48,353 bases of DNA, from assembly GCF_004684085.1 (NCBI RefSeq), contig NZ_SRHZ01000064.1:1-48353 (forward strand). The letters are read 5' to 3'. The notes under the pieces were generated by a model, which had not been told where the DNA came from, made no database searches, and saw only the letters and a list, made by a program, of their open reading frames with translations. Source of the DNA: Stenotrophomonas maltophilia. GTDB taxonomy: Bacteria > Pseudomonadota > Gammaproteobacteria > Xanthomonadales > Xanthomonadaceae. Position numbers and translations under genes: made by a program. This document shows positions 1 through 7,177 of this stretch, piece after piece; position 1 is the first letter of the stretch; every line of letters starts with the position of its first letter.

Positions 1-79
1 AAGTACGTCCGTGTAGGCTTAGCCGCGCCATCCATGGCGCGGATACCCCGCCTGGCCCCAGCCCTCCGGCCTCTGACAG
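1..79 (-). repeat. Long-hairpin element 1L, cut by the window start
   Basis: This is the partial left member of an inverted pair; its other stem arm lies before base 1. The inner palindrome is present at 23-31 and 34-42 (CCGCGCCAT, CC, ATGGCGCGG). The terminal GACAG mark is at 75-79 and faces the partner element at 235-332. Read on the minus strand, the order is the one seen in the complete copies: CTGTC, stem arm, inner palindrome, then the GGACG-type loop sequence. Confidence 0.6.
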
Positions 80-126
80 TTCTCTGCGGCGTCCACCCAC
101 GGAAAAGAAAAAAGAAGAGCAAAAGC

Positions 127-150
127 AAAAGCGGCCCAGCGGCCGCTTTT
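127..150. terminator. Bidirectional terminator-like hairpin between two long-hairpin elements
   Basis: A 10-bp stem AAAAGCGGCC (127-136) and GGCCGCTTTT (141-150) has the loop CAGC. It continues into T-rich tracts on both strands (to about 158 on plus, and back to about 105 on minus). The flanks from about 75 to 225 form an imperfect inverted repeat around this centre, with CCCACGG and CCGTGGG arms on either side. It could stop transcription entering from either direction. Nothing in 1-393 looks coding. Confidence 0.45.
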
Positions 151-234
151 TGCTTTTCGGTGTTGCTGTTGCTGTTGCTCTTGATCTTCTTTTTCTTCTC
201 CGTGGGCTGGCCGCGCACGGAAACTGTCAGGGGT

Positions 235-332
235 GGGGCGGGTGGGCCGTGCAGGGGCGTTGGCGCCATGGATGGCGCCATCGAGCTTACAGGGACGTAC
301 TTGCAGCGTCCCCTGCACGGCCCACCCGCCCC
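235..332 (+). repeat. Long-hairpin element 1R
   Basis: The outer stem is a perfect 23-bp inverted repeat (235-257 with 310-332). The 52-nt interior begins with a second perfect palindrome, TGGCGCCAT (261-269) and ATGGCGCCA (272-280), followed by a loop that is a diverged version of the family loop. The element is preceded by CTGTC (224-228) and followed by CCAAGCGCGGCTTTTGAT, a flank also found after element 2R near 30368. It is the head-to-head partner of 1L. Confidence 0.75.
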
Positions 333-393
333 GCCAAGCGCGGCTTTTGATCTAAGCGGCCAACCCACGAGGGGCTGCGCCGTTGGCCGGAAA

Positions 394-744
394 TCACACC
401 ACCGCGCGAAGAACCAACGCCAGGATCGCCGGCAGCGCCTGGATCATGAAAATACGCCGGCTCACGCTGTAAGCCCCATAGCACCCCGCCACCACCACAC
501 AGGCCAGCGAGAACGTCACCAGCGCCGGCTGCGCCATCACCAGCCCCACCACGATGCCCGCCGCCAGGAAGCCGTTGTAGAGGCCCTGGTTGGCCGCCAG
601 CACGCGCGTGGTCTCTGCCTTCTCCGGTGTATTCCGGAACGTCTTCAGGCCCAGCGGGCGGGTCCACAGGAACATCTCCAGCACCAGGAAATAGACATGC
701 AGCAGTGCGACCAACAGGGTCAGGGCGAGTGCGATCCAATACAT
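394..744 (-). CDS. DUF1304 family membrane protein
   Basis: The 116-residue product has about four hydrophobic segments and matches what I recall of the DUF1304 family of small bacterial inner-membrane proteins. The N-terminal helix carries HVYFLVLEMFLW, and the conserved-looking central part reads NQGLYNGFLAAG. The function of the family is unknown. It starts with ATG and lies 76 bp downstream of the MFS gene on the same strand. The gap holds a hairpin (780-808), so the two genes may or may not be co-transcribed. I infer membrane location only. Confidence 0.8.
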   Translation of the reverse strand: MYWIALALTLLVALLHVYFLVLEMFLWTRPLGLKTFRNTPEKAETTRVLAANQGLYNGFLAAGIVVGLVMAQPALVTFSLACVVVAGCYGAYSVSRRIFMIQALPAILALVLRAVV

Positions 745-779
745 GGGCGGTTCCTTGGGCAGGGATGGAGAATGGCGTC

Positions 780-808
780 AGATCCCTTTCCCTGCCGGAA
801 AGAGATCT
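780..808. repeat. Intergenic palindrome AGATCCCTTTCC
   Basis: Arms at 780-791 and 797-808 pair over 11 of 12 positions around the 5-nt loop CTGCC. The palindrome lies in the gap between the MFS gene and the DUF1304 gene. From memory, similar GTCAGATCCCTTT-type palindromes are scattered in Stenotrophomonas intergenic regions. No T-run follows on either strand, so a simple intrinsic terminator is less likely than a dispersed repeat or an mRNA-processing hairpin. Confidence 0.5.
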
Positions 809-820
809 AACCCCGAAACA

Positions 821-2152
821 TCAGCGGTCGCGCGGCAGCTTCTTTTCTTCGCGCAGCACGCCGAACGCGGCGGCCGTCATGCACGCGGCAACCAGCACGC
901 CGCCGATGAACACCACGTGCGAGCCGAACAGTGACAGCCCCTTGTGCACCCAGGTGAAGCTCAGGTCGGCACCACGGTAGACCACCGTGTCGATGGCCGC
1001 ACCGGCCTTGTAGCGCCACTGGCGGTCCACGCGGGTGTAGATGGTTTCGCGTGCTGGCTTGAACAGCGAGAATTCACTGGCCCGGGTCAGCACCTGCACC
1101 ACCGCCACCATCATCGGCAGCGGCGATGCGGCCAGCACCGAGAAGCCGATCAGAATGGCGAAGGCGGGAATCAACAGGGCCGGGGCTATGCCGTGGCGCG
1201 ACAACAGCCAGCGGGTCAGGCTCAACTGCAGCAGCAGCGTCAGCGCGTTCACCGCCAGGTCGATGCGCGAGAAGAACGCGGTGCTGGCAGCCGGGTCGTT
1301 GAAGGCCGCGCGCACGATGCTGGCCTGCTGGTTGTACAACAGGGTACCCACGCCCACGCCGAACACCACCAGCACCGCCAGCCAGCGCAGCAGCGGCTCG
1401 CGCACGATCAGCTTCAGGCCATCCAGCACGCTGCCGCCCATCGGCTGCTCGCCCGAGACCAGCTGCTGCTCGCGTTCGCGCAACACCGCCCAGTGCCGCA
1501 ACCGCCAGATGCAGAACAGGCAGACGACCAGGAAACCCGCAGATACCAGCATCAGGTTGGCGATGCCGACGCGCTGCGCCAGCACGCTGGTGATGAGCGG
1601 GCCAAGGAACGCGCCGACTGTGCCGGCCGCGCCTATATAGCCGTAATACGCCCGCGCCTGCGCGTTGGAGAACACGTCGGCCATGAAGCTCCAGAACACG
1701 GCCACAGCGAACAGGTTGAACACCATCACCCAGAGGAAGAAGGCCATGCCGCGCCCCGGCACGTTGCTGTCGAACAACGCGTAGAAACCCAGCAGGGTGA
1801 CGATGAAGAAGCCATACACCACCGGCAGGAACACCCGCCGCGGGAAGCGGCTGACCAGCCAGCCATACACTGGCTGCAGCACCAGCATGATCACGAACAC
1901 GCAGGAAAACAGGAACTGCAGCACGAAGTCCTTCAGCGCGATGCCATGGCTGGCAAACCAGGCGATCAGTACCGGCGGGAACACCGTTTCCAGGTCGGCC
2001 GAGGCGGCCATCGCCTCGCGCACCGGGCGCAGCACGTAGTAGCCGCTGAGCAGGCAGAAGAAATACAGGAACGACCACCATAAGGCCGGCGACTCGCGCA
2101 GCGCCGCGCTCAGGCCCCGCAGCGGCCCCCTCCTGCCCTGCACCGCACTCAC
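821..2152 (-). CDS. MFS transporter, ATP/ADP-translocase-like
   Basis: The 443-residue protein has about 12 hydrophobic segments. The first helix region ends in GYYVLRPVREAMA, a signature I associate with the NTP/NDP exchange (Tlc-like) branch of the major facilitator superfamily. Free-living xanthomonads carry such proteins, annotated simply as MFS transporters, and their substrate is not known. The start is a GTG at 2152 with a GAGGG ribosome site seven bases upstream; no ATG lies near the N-terminus. It is transcribed divergently from the hydrolase gene at 2439. Transport of nucleotides should not be assumed from the family likeness alone. Confidence 0.75.
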   Translation of the reverse strand: MSAVQGRRGPLRGLSAALRESPALWWSFLYFFCLLSGYYVLRPVREAMAASADLETVFPPVLIAWFASHGIALKDFVLQFLFSCVFVIMLVLQPVYGWLVSRFPRRVFLPVVYGFFIVTLLGFYALFDSNVPGRGMAFFLWVMVFNLFAVAVFWSFMADVFSNAQARAYYGYIGAAGTVGAFLGPLITSVLAQRVGIANLMLVSAGFLVVCLFCIWRLRHWAVLREREQQLVSGEQPMGGSVLDGLKLIVREPLLRWLAVLVVFGVGVGTLLYNQQASIVRAAFNDPAASTAFFSRIDLAVNALTLLLQLSLTRWLLSRHGIAPALLIPAFAILIGFSVLAASPLPMMVAVVQVLTRASEFSLFKPARETIYTRVDRQWRYKAGAAIDTVVYRGADLSFTWVHKGLSLFGSHVVFIGGVLVAACMTAAAFGVLREEKKLPRDR

Positions 2153-2377
2153 GCGGTGTCCCTCGCCTGAAGACGGCGGTTGGACAGCGGCATGGCAGGC
2201 TCCGGGGGCGGTGAAGCGCGTACGTTAGCCAATGCACTGCAACATCGCCAGCAGCCGGCACGCTGAAGGCTGCAACGCAGTGTCACGGGTCCGCCCTGGC
2301 GACACGTTCGGATACACGCTTTCGGCGCGTCAAAATTCCAACTTTTTCAAAGAGATGCGCATTCATCTTCGCTTTGT

Positions 2378-2407
2378 TTGTGCACAAGGGAAAAGCGGCG
2401 CTAGAAT
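2378..2407 (+). promoter_or_regulatory. Candidate promoter with TTGTGCACAA palindrome
   Basis: A TAGAAT -10-like box at 2402-2407 lies 18 bp from TTGTGC at 2378-2383. The -35-like box is the left half of a perfect 10-bp palindrome, TTGTGCACAA (2378-2387), which could be an operator. The hydrolase start at 2439 lies about 30 bases beyond the -10. The rest of the 286-bp divergent gap (2153-2438) shows nothing else I can name. Confidence 0.35.
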
Positions 2408-2438
2408 CGCAATCAGCAGTCGCGCACGGGTCCAACCG

Positions 2439-3839
2439 ATGAAAAAGAACAGCCTGCGTCGTCCGATCCGTTCGGCGGCCACCGGTTTGCTGGGCATGTT
2501 GATGCCCGTTGCCTTGTCCACCACCGCGCAGACCCCGCCACCATTGCCGCCGATGCCGACCAACATCGAGTCCGCTGCCGGCGCTGCCGTGGCCCACACC
2601 CAGCCGGCGGCCTACCGCACCGGTCTGGTACCGCAGGTGCAGCTGCCGGCGGCCGGCTTCAACGTCGCCAACATCGAATCGATGGCACAGCAGCTCACGT
2701 ATGGCGAGCGCGTGCCCGGCATGGCGGTGGCCATCGTGCAGGGTGGCCGCGTGCTCAGCGCGCGCGGCTACGGCGTTACCGACGTCAACAACCCGCTGCC
2801 GGTCGACGCCCACACCGTGTTCCGCCTGGCGTCGCTGTCCAAGGCCTTCGCCGGCACCATGGCCGGCCTGCTGGTCAACGATGGCACGCTGCGCTGGGAC
2901 AGCAAGGTCACCGACTATGTGCCGGGCTTCCGTCTGAACTCGCCGGAAGCGACCGATCGCCTGACCGTGGCCGACGTACTCAGCCATCGCGTCGGCCTGC
3001 CCTACAACGCCTACGACCGCGACATCGAAGGCAACGCCGAGTACTACTCGCTCACCCAGAAGCTGGCCAACACCAGCCTGAAGTGCCTGCCGGGCGACTG
3101 CTACGCCTACCAGAACGTGGCCTTCAGCCTGATCGGCGACGTCGTCTACGCCGCCTCGGGCAGCTTCTACGAGCAGTCGGTCGAGCGCCGCATCTTCAAG
3201 CCGCTGGGCATGAACGATGCCAGCCTCGGCCTGGCCGGCATCCAGGCCAGCTCGCGCTGGGCGCGTCCGCACGTGCGCAGCCGCAACGGCTGGGTGTCGC
3301 TGACGCCGAAGCCGACCTATTACCGCGTTGCGCCGGCTGCTGGCGTCAATGCCAGCGCCAGCGACATGGCGCAGTGGCTGCTGGCCCACACCGGCCACCG
3401 CCCGGACGTGCTGCCGGCGCCGCTGCTGGCCACCCTGCACTCCAGCCTGATCAACACGCCCGGCGAGATGCGTTCGGGATGGCGCCGCGAGCGCCTGCAT
3501 TCGGCCGGTTATGCACTGGGCTGGCGCACCTTCGATTACGCCGGCCACGATGTGGTGTTCCATGCCGGCGCGGTGCAGGGCTATCGCGGCCTGGTCGCGC
3601 TGGTGCCGGAACGCGATCTCGGTATTGCCATCATGTGGAACGGCGAAAGCGGCCTGCCCAGCGGCCTGCTGCCGACCGTGCTCGACGCCGCCCTCGGCCT
3701 GCCGACGCAGCGTTGGCTGGACGTGGACACCGACTTCGGCAGCGACAACCTGATGGCTGAGGGTACCAGCCCGGCGCAGCAGGACAAGCGCAAGGGCAAG
3801 GGCGCTTCGAGCAACCGTGCGGTGGCCTCGCCGCGCTGA
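2439..3839 (+). CDS. Serine beta-lactamase-fold hydrolase (class C/PBP-like), exported
   Basis: With the ATG at 2439 the product has 466 residues and begins with a signal-like MKKNSLRRPIRS followed by a hydrophobic stretch to about residue 30. A longer reading from 2232 would bury this signal, so I reject it. All three motifs of the beta-lactamase/transpeptidase-like family are present: S132-L-S-K135, Y224-Q-N226 and H375-A-G377. These proteins include class C beta-lactamases, esterases and D-aminopeptidases, and sequence alone does not separate them. It is not the well-known L1 or L2 enzyme of Stenotrophomonas. Location is probably periplasmic. A strong terminator follows. Confidence 0.85.
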   Translation: MKKNSLRRPIRSAATGLLGMLMPVALSTTAQTPPPLPPMPTNIESAAGAAVAHTQPAAYRTGLVPQVQLPAAGFNVANIESMAQQLTYGERVPGMAVAIVQGGRVLSARGYGVTDVNNPLPVDAHTVFRLASLSKAFAGTMAGLLVNDGTLRWDSKVTDYVPGFRLNSPEATDRLTVADVLSHRVGLPYNAYDRDIEGNAEYYSLTQKLANTSLKCLPGDCYAYQNVAFSLIGDVVYAASGSFYEQSVERRIFKPLGMNDASLGLAGIQASSRWARPHVRSRNGWVSLTPKPTYYRVAPAAGVNASASDMAQWLLAHTGHRPDVLPAPLLATLHSSLINTPGEMRSGWRRERLHSAGYALGWRTFDYAGHDVVFHAGAVQGYRGLVALVPERDLGIAIMWNGESGLPSGLLPTVLDAALGLPTQRWLDVDTDFGSDNLMAEGTSPAQQDKRKGKGASSNRAVASPR

Positions 3840-3863
3840 CCTGGCGGGCTCGACCGTAAGCAG

Positions 3864-3895
3864 AAGGGCGGCCCTCGGGTCGCCCTTTTTTGTTG
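3864..3895 (+). terminator. Rho-independent terminator of the hydrolase gene
   Basis: Stem AAGGGCG (3864-3870) pairs with CGCCCTT (3881-3887). The loop contains a further CCC/GGG pairing and the stem is followed by a T-rich tract to 3895. It begins 25 bases after the stop codon. Confidence 0.8.
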
Positions 3896-3897
3896 TT

Positions 3898-3953
3898 GTA
3901 GAGCAGAGCCCATGCTCGGCTGATTCAAGCAGCCGAGCATGGCTCGGCTCTAC
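3898..3953. repeat. SMAG-type REP doublet
   Basis: Two inverted GTAG-starting palindromic units face each other: GTAGAGC...CATGCTCGGCTG on the left and CAGCCGAGCATGGCTCGGC...TAC on the right, separated by seven bases. This layout is the typical dimer of the S. maltophilia GTAG REP family. It lies between convergent genes. Confidence 0.85.
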
Positions 3954-3965
3954 CGTTCCGCAGCG

Positions 3966-4724
3966 CTAGTGCGCGAAGTAGTGCATTCCTCCATCCACCG
4001 GAATCACCGCGCCGGTGATGTACCCCGCCAACGGGGAAGCCAGGAACGCGACCAGGTGTGCCACCTCCTCCGGCTCGCCGAAACGCCCCATCGGAATGTT
4101 GCGGGCGATGAACTCACGCCGGCTCTCTTCGGTGGGATGCAGCCGATCCAGGATCTGCGCACTGTTGATCCGCCCCGGAGCGATCGCGTTGATGGTGATG
4201 CCCTCGCCCGCCACGTCGCAGGACAGTCCCTTGCTCCACAGATGCAGCGCCGCTTTCGCCGGGCTCGCGGCATTCACAGCGCGCGGCTCCATCGACCCGC
4301 TGAGGTTGATCACACGCCCCCAGCCATTGGTCTGCATCGACGGCAGCACTGCCTGCGTCAGCCGTCGTGCCGCCGAGAAGTTCAGCGCCATCGCCTCGTC
4401 CCACACCTCATCTGCTGCGGCCACCCCGGCCAGCCGCGCGCCACCGGCCGCATTGACCAGGATATCCACGCGCTGCAGCGCCGCCAGCGACGCGCTGGCA
4501 ATGCGCTGCACATCGTCGGCGTCGGTCAGATCGCCCAGCAGCACGACCGGTGATGGCCCACCCGCCGCCTCGATCGCGGCCGCCACCGATTGCAACGGCG
4601 CCTGCCGCCGCGCGGTGATCGCCACGCGCACACCCAGCGTTGCCAGCACCCGCGCGACACCTGCGCCGATGCCGCTGCCTGCGCCGGTGACCAGCGCGGT
4701 ACGTCCTTCAAGATCCAGTTTCAT
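3966..4724 (-). CDS. SDR-family protein lacking the catalytic tyrosine
   Basis: The 252-residue product has the Rossmann-fold cofactor motif TGAGSGIG near residue 12, a NAAGG motif and a C-terminal GAVIPVDGG, all typical of classical short-chain dehydrogenases of the FabG type. The serine of the active site is kept (INLSGS), but the YxxxK motif reads ASPAK, so the catalytic Tyr is Ala while the Lys remains. A described subgroup of BKR-like SDRs has imperfect catalytic tetrads, and this may belong to it. The start at 4724 follows GGCAGGG. It is divergent from the LysR gene, which probably regulates it. The substrate is unknown. Confidence 0.8.
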   Translation of the reverse strand: MKLDLEGRTALVTGAGSGIGAGVARVLATLGVRVAITARRQAPLQSVAAAIEAAGGPSPVVLLGDLTDADDVQRIASASLAALQRVDILVNAAGGARLAGVAAADEVWDEAMALNFSAARRLTQAVLPSMQTNGWGRVINLSGSMEPRAVNAASPAKAALHLWSKGLSCDVAGEGITINAIAPGRINSAQILDRLHPTEESRREFIARNIPMGRFGEPEEVAHLVAFLASPLAGYITGAVIPVDGGMHYFAH

Positions 4725-4789
4725 GTGTTGCCCTGCCAGGTTCTGCCGGCCCATCTGGCCGTGCGGACATGCTCTTTGAGTACCCTCGA

Positions 4790-4814
4790 TTGATAAACTC
4801 CGACGAGGTTTCAA
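4790..4814. promoter_or_regulatory. Candidate LysR-type operator
   Basis: An imperfect dyad, TTGATAAAC (4790-4798) and GGTTTCAA (4807-4814), lies in the 112-bp divergent gap between the SDR and LysR genes. LysR-type regulators commonly bind interrupted dyads in such gaps. The assignment rests on position and partial symmetry only. Confidence 0.3.
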
Positions 4815-4836
4815 CATTCAGAACCCGGGGTGTCAG

Positions 4837-5730
4837 ATGAACCTGCTGGAGAGCATGCAGGTCTACGTGTTGATCGTGGACAAGGGCAGCCTCAGCGCTG
4901 CGGCAGCGGCGATGGACATGTCCGCAACGATGGCCGGCAAGCACCTGCGTGCGCTCGAGGCCCGACTCGGCATGCAGCTGCTCAGCCGCACCACCCGGCG
5001 CCAGCACATGACGCCGTTCGGCGAGGACTACTACGCGCGCAGCAAGGAGATCCTGCGCCTGGTGGACGAGACCGATGCACAGGCCCAGCATCAGCAACTG
5101 GCACCTGCAGGCACACTGCGCATCAGCGCCCCGGTGATCTTCGGCACGCATGCGCTGGTGCCGGCGCTGGCCGAGTACATGGCCCGCTACCCGGATGTCC
5201 GGGTCGAGGTAACGCTGAGTGATCGCGTAGTCGACCTGGCCGAGGAAGGCTTCGAGGCGGCACTGCGCATCGGCACGCTGGCCGACAGCAGCGGGCTGGT
5301 GGCGCGACCACTATCGCCCTACCGGTTGATGATGTGCGCCTCGCCGGGGTATCTCGCCCGGCACGGTACGCCCCCTGATCTGACGGCGCTTGCCCGGCAC
5401 CAGTGCCTGTCCTTCGAACCCAGCGCACTCGCGCAGTGGCTGCACGTCGACCATGGCGAGCTCGACCGTGTGCCCAACGGCAGGCTGCAGATCAACAATG
5501 GCGAAGCCCTGCGCTCGGCGGCACTGCAGGGTCTGGGCATCGTGCTGCAGTCGGCGCTGCTGCTGGCTGCGGATGTCGATGCCGGGCGCCTGGTGCAGTT
5601 GTTCCCGGAACATGGCCAGACCGGTCGGCCGATGCATGTGGTCTACGCGCACGACCGTTACCGCTCCACCCGCCTGCGCAGTTTCCTGGACTTTCTGGTC
5701 GAGCGCTTTCCGCCAGCGCCGCACCGCTAG
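4837..5730 (+). CDS. LysR-family transcriptional regulator
   Basis: The 297-residue product has an N-terminal winged helix-turn-helix (residues about 1-60, with GSLSAAAAAMDMSATMAGKHLRALE and LLSRTTRR) and a C-terminal periplasmic-binding-protein-like effector domain starting near residue 90. The sequence style is that of the CrgA-like LysR branch. It is transcribed divergently from the SDR gene, a classic regulator-target arrangement, so control of that gene and of itself is the likely role. The inducer is unknown. Confidence 0.88.
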   Translation: MNLLESMQVYVLIVDKGSLSAAAAAMDMSATMAGKHLRALEARLGMQLLSRTTRRQHMTPFGEDYYARSKEILRLVDETDAQAQHQQLAPAGTLRISAPVIFGTHALVPALAEYMARYPDVRVEVTLSDRVVDLAEEGFEAALRIGTLADSSGLVARPLSPYRLMMCASPGYLARHGTPPDLTALARHQCLSFEPSALAQWLHVDHGELDRVPNGRLQINNGEALRSAALQGLGIVLQSALLLAADVDAGRLVQLFPEHGQTGRPMHVVYAHDRYRSTRLRSFLDFLVERFPPAPHR

Positions 5731-5749
5731 CGTCGACCGCCAGAAAAGC

Positions 5750-5772
5750 AGTCGAGCATGGCTCGACTCTAC
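5750..5772. repeat. SMAG-type REP monomer
   Basis: A single palindrome AGTCGAGCATGGCTCGACT followed by CTAC, the complement of the GTAG head. It lies between the convergent LysR and histone-like genes. Confidence 0.75.
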
Positions 5773-5784
5773 AAACGGCCCCAT

Positions 5785-5823
5785 AAAAAAACCCCCTCCC
5801 CGCTGGGCAGCCAGGGAAGGGGG
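5785..5823 (-). terminator. Terminator of the histone-like gene
   Basis: On the minus strand the arm at 5823-5814 pairs with that at 5800-5792 (CCCCC-rich against GGGGG-rich, one bulged base), followed by seven T residues (A-run at 5785-5791 on plus). It begins 27 bases after the stop of the gene at 5851. Confidence 0.75.
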
Positions 5824-5850
5824 TTTCAGGATGCGGCTATCGGGAAGTAC

Positions 5851-6402
5851 TTAGATCAGCGGCGCCGGGGTTGCCGGCAGAGCGACCGGAGCGGCCTTCT
5901 TCTTGCGGGCGGCCGGCTTGCGCTTGGCAACCTTCTTCGCTGCCTTCTTCGGGGCAGCCTTCTTGGTGGCCTTCTTCGCGGTCTTCTTGACTGCCTTCTT
6001 GGCGGTCTTCTTTACCGCCTTCTTTGCAGTCTTCTTTACTGCCTTCTTGGCGACCTTCTTGGCCGGCTTGCGGGCAGTGGCCTTCTTCGCAGTCTTCTTG
6101 GTGGCCTTCTTGGCTACCTTCTTGACGGCCTTCTTCGCGGTCTTCTTGACGGCCTTCTTGGCAGTCTTCTTGACGGCCTTCTTGGCAGTGGACTTCTTGG
6201 CTACCTTCTTCGCCGCCTTCTTCACTGCCTTCTTCGCAGTGGTCTTCTTGGCGACCTTCTTCGCAGCCTTCTTCACTGCCTTCTTGGCGGTCGCCTTCTT
6301 CGCGACCTTCTTCACTGCCTTCTTGGCAGCGGCCTTCTTAGCGACCTTCTTCACCGCTTTCTTGGCGGCGGGCTTCTTCTTCGCAGCTTTCTTGGTTGCC
6401 AT
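5851..6402 (-). CDS. Lys/Ala-rich histone H1-like protein
   Basis: The 183-residue protein starts MATKKAAKKKPAAKK and consists almost wholly of KKAVKKTAKK and KKVAKKA type repeats, ending in a short neutral tail ALPATPAPLI. Such proteins resemble the C-terminal domain of eukaryotic histone H1, chlamydial Hc2 and Pseudomonas AlgP, and bind DNA non-specifically through lysine. The DNA is a tandem array built from units of GCCTTCTT type, so repeat number may vary between strains. The ATG at 6402 has a good GAGGAG site seven bases upstream; the longer reading to 6672 has no composition like the rest and is leader. It has its own promoter and terminator. Confidence 0.85.
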   Translation of the reverse strand: MATKKAAKKKPAAKKAVKKVAKKAAAKKAVKKVAKKATAKKAVKKAAKKVAKKTTAKKAVKKAAKKVAKKSTAKKAVKKTAKKAVKKTAKKAVKKVAKKATKKTAKKATARKPAKKVAKKAVKKTAKKAVKKTAKKAVKKTAKKATKKAAPKKAAKKVAKRKPAARKKKAAPVALPATPAPLI

Positions 6403-6687
6403 GGGATGGCTCCTCGTCAGTGATAGGGAGTTGAAACGCCCAGGTGGATCAAACCCGCGGATGCTGCGTGCGGGGACCGCCGGCGCGTCAGGCGCGCCGT
6501 TACGGATGCGGCAATGCCCGCCTCGATCGGCGGAGCGGGCATCGGAACAGGAGGTACCTTGCATTTCTCCGGGGGAAGCGGGGCCATGTCCACCGTCATC
6601 AGGGTCGCGGTGGTCTTGAAGGGGCTGCTTCGCATCGGACGATTGATTCTGCGCACTCGGTTGGGCAGGCAAGGTCTGCTGAGGCGA

Positions 6688-6716
6688 AACCTAATCACGG
6701 TTTTTTTTACTGTCAA
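6688..6716 (-). promoter_or_regulatory. Strong candidate promoter of the histone-like gene
   Basis: On the minus strand a perfect TTGACA -35 box (6716-6711) lies 17 bp from TAGGTT (6693-6688), with eight consecutive A residues in the spacer. The predicted start near 6681 gives a 5' leader of about 280 nt. The leader holds hairpins at about 6480-6499 (CGGCGCG/CGCGCCG) and 6514-6542 (GCCCGC/GCGGGC). Confidence 0.55.
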
Positions 6717-7124
6717 CAACCCCCGCGAAAAATTTTCACATCCGCACCGTCCGCGATGGCGCCTGCGCGGTCGCCACACCACGCCTGCAACGACCGCCGA
6801 AGCGCCGCACGCGCACCTTTCGCGCAACAGCGGAAACGCAATCATTGAACAAAAAACACTTGAAATAAGCACTCTGCTTGAAAGCGTGCATGTTCGTCGC
6901 AATACCACGCAGGCATCGCCAGTGACCATCGCCACTGCCGCCAACGCCAGCACAACGGCGCCGCAACAGGGGATCAAAAGTTTTCACATCCGGGCGCGCC
7001 AACGCAGGGTGGAAACGCGGATTTGCGCAAAACTGCGCATGCCCTTCCATGCCGTTCGTCTGCCCGCTGATGCCGTGCCGAGGGTACGCAGCGAACCCGT
7101 CGTCATGAGTCCGGTGCGGCCGCC
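6717..7124. other. Non-coding stretch with a repeated TTTTCACATCCG motif
   Basis: No convincing gene lies between the histone-like promoter and the gcvH terminator. The only clear internal structure is the 12-base sequence TTTTCACATCCG at 6733-6744 and again at 6981-6992, each preceded by an A-rich stretch. The first copy sits 16 bp upstream of the -35 box. The region is locally richer in A/T than its neighbours. Confidence 0.4.
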
Positions 7125-7154
7125 AAAACAAAAACGGCCACCCGAAGGTGGCCG
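7125..7154 (-). terminator. Terminator downstream of gcvH
   Basis: A perfect 8-bp stem CGGCCACC (7135-7142) and GGTGGCCG (7147-7154) has a CGAA loop on plus (TTCG on minus). It is followed on the minus strand by TTTTTGTTTT. It lies 23 bases past the gcvH stop. Confidence 0.85.
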
Positions 7155-7177
7155 TGTTCGAACCCGGAAACGATGAC

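Noticed and set aside
1..393. ORFs in the repeat region at the window start
   Set aside because: Open frames here consist of low-complexity Gln, Leu or Arg/Pro stretches that follow the palindromes and T-rich tracts. They have no ribosome site and change with each repeat copy.
2232..2438. Longer N-terminus of the serine hydrolase from 2232
   Set aside because: It would place 69 non-conserved residues before a good signal peptide and overlap the promoter. The ATG at 2439 is preferred.
5851..6400. CRISPR-like array in the histone gene
   Set aside because: The regular repeats are codon-level repeats of Lys/Ala segments in one reading frame, without unique spacers.
6514..7176. A 220-codon plus-strand ORF upstream of gcvH
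   Set aside because: It crosses the histone-gene leader, promoter and the gcvH terminator, and its translation has no coherent domain or composition.
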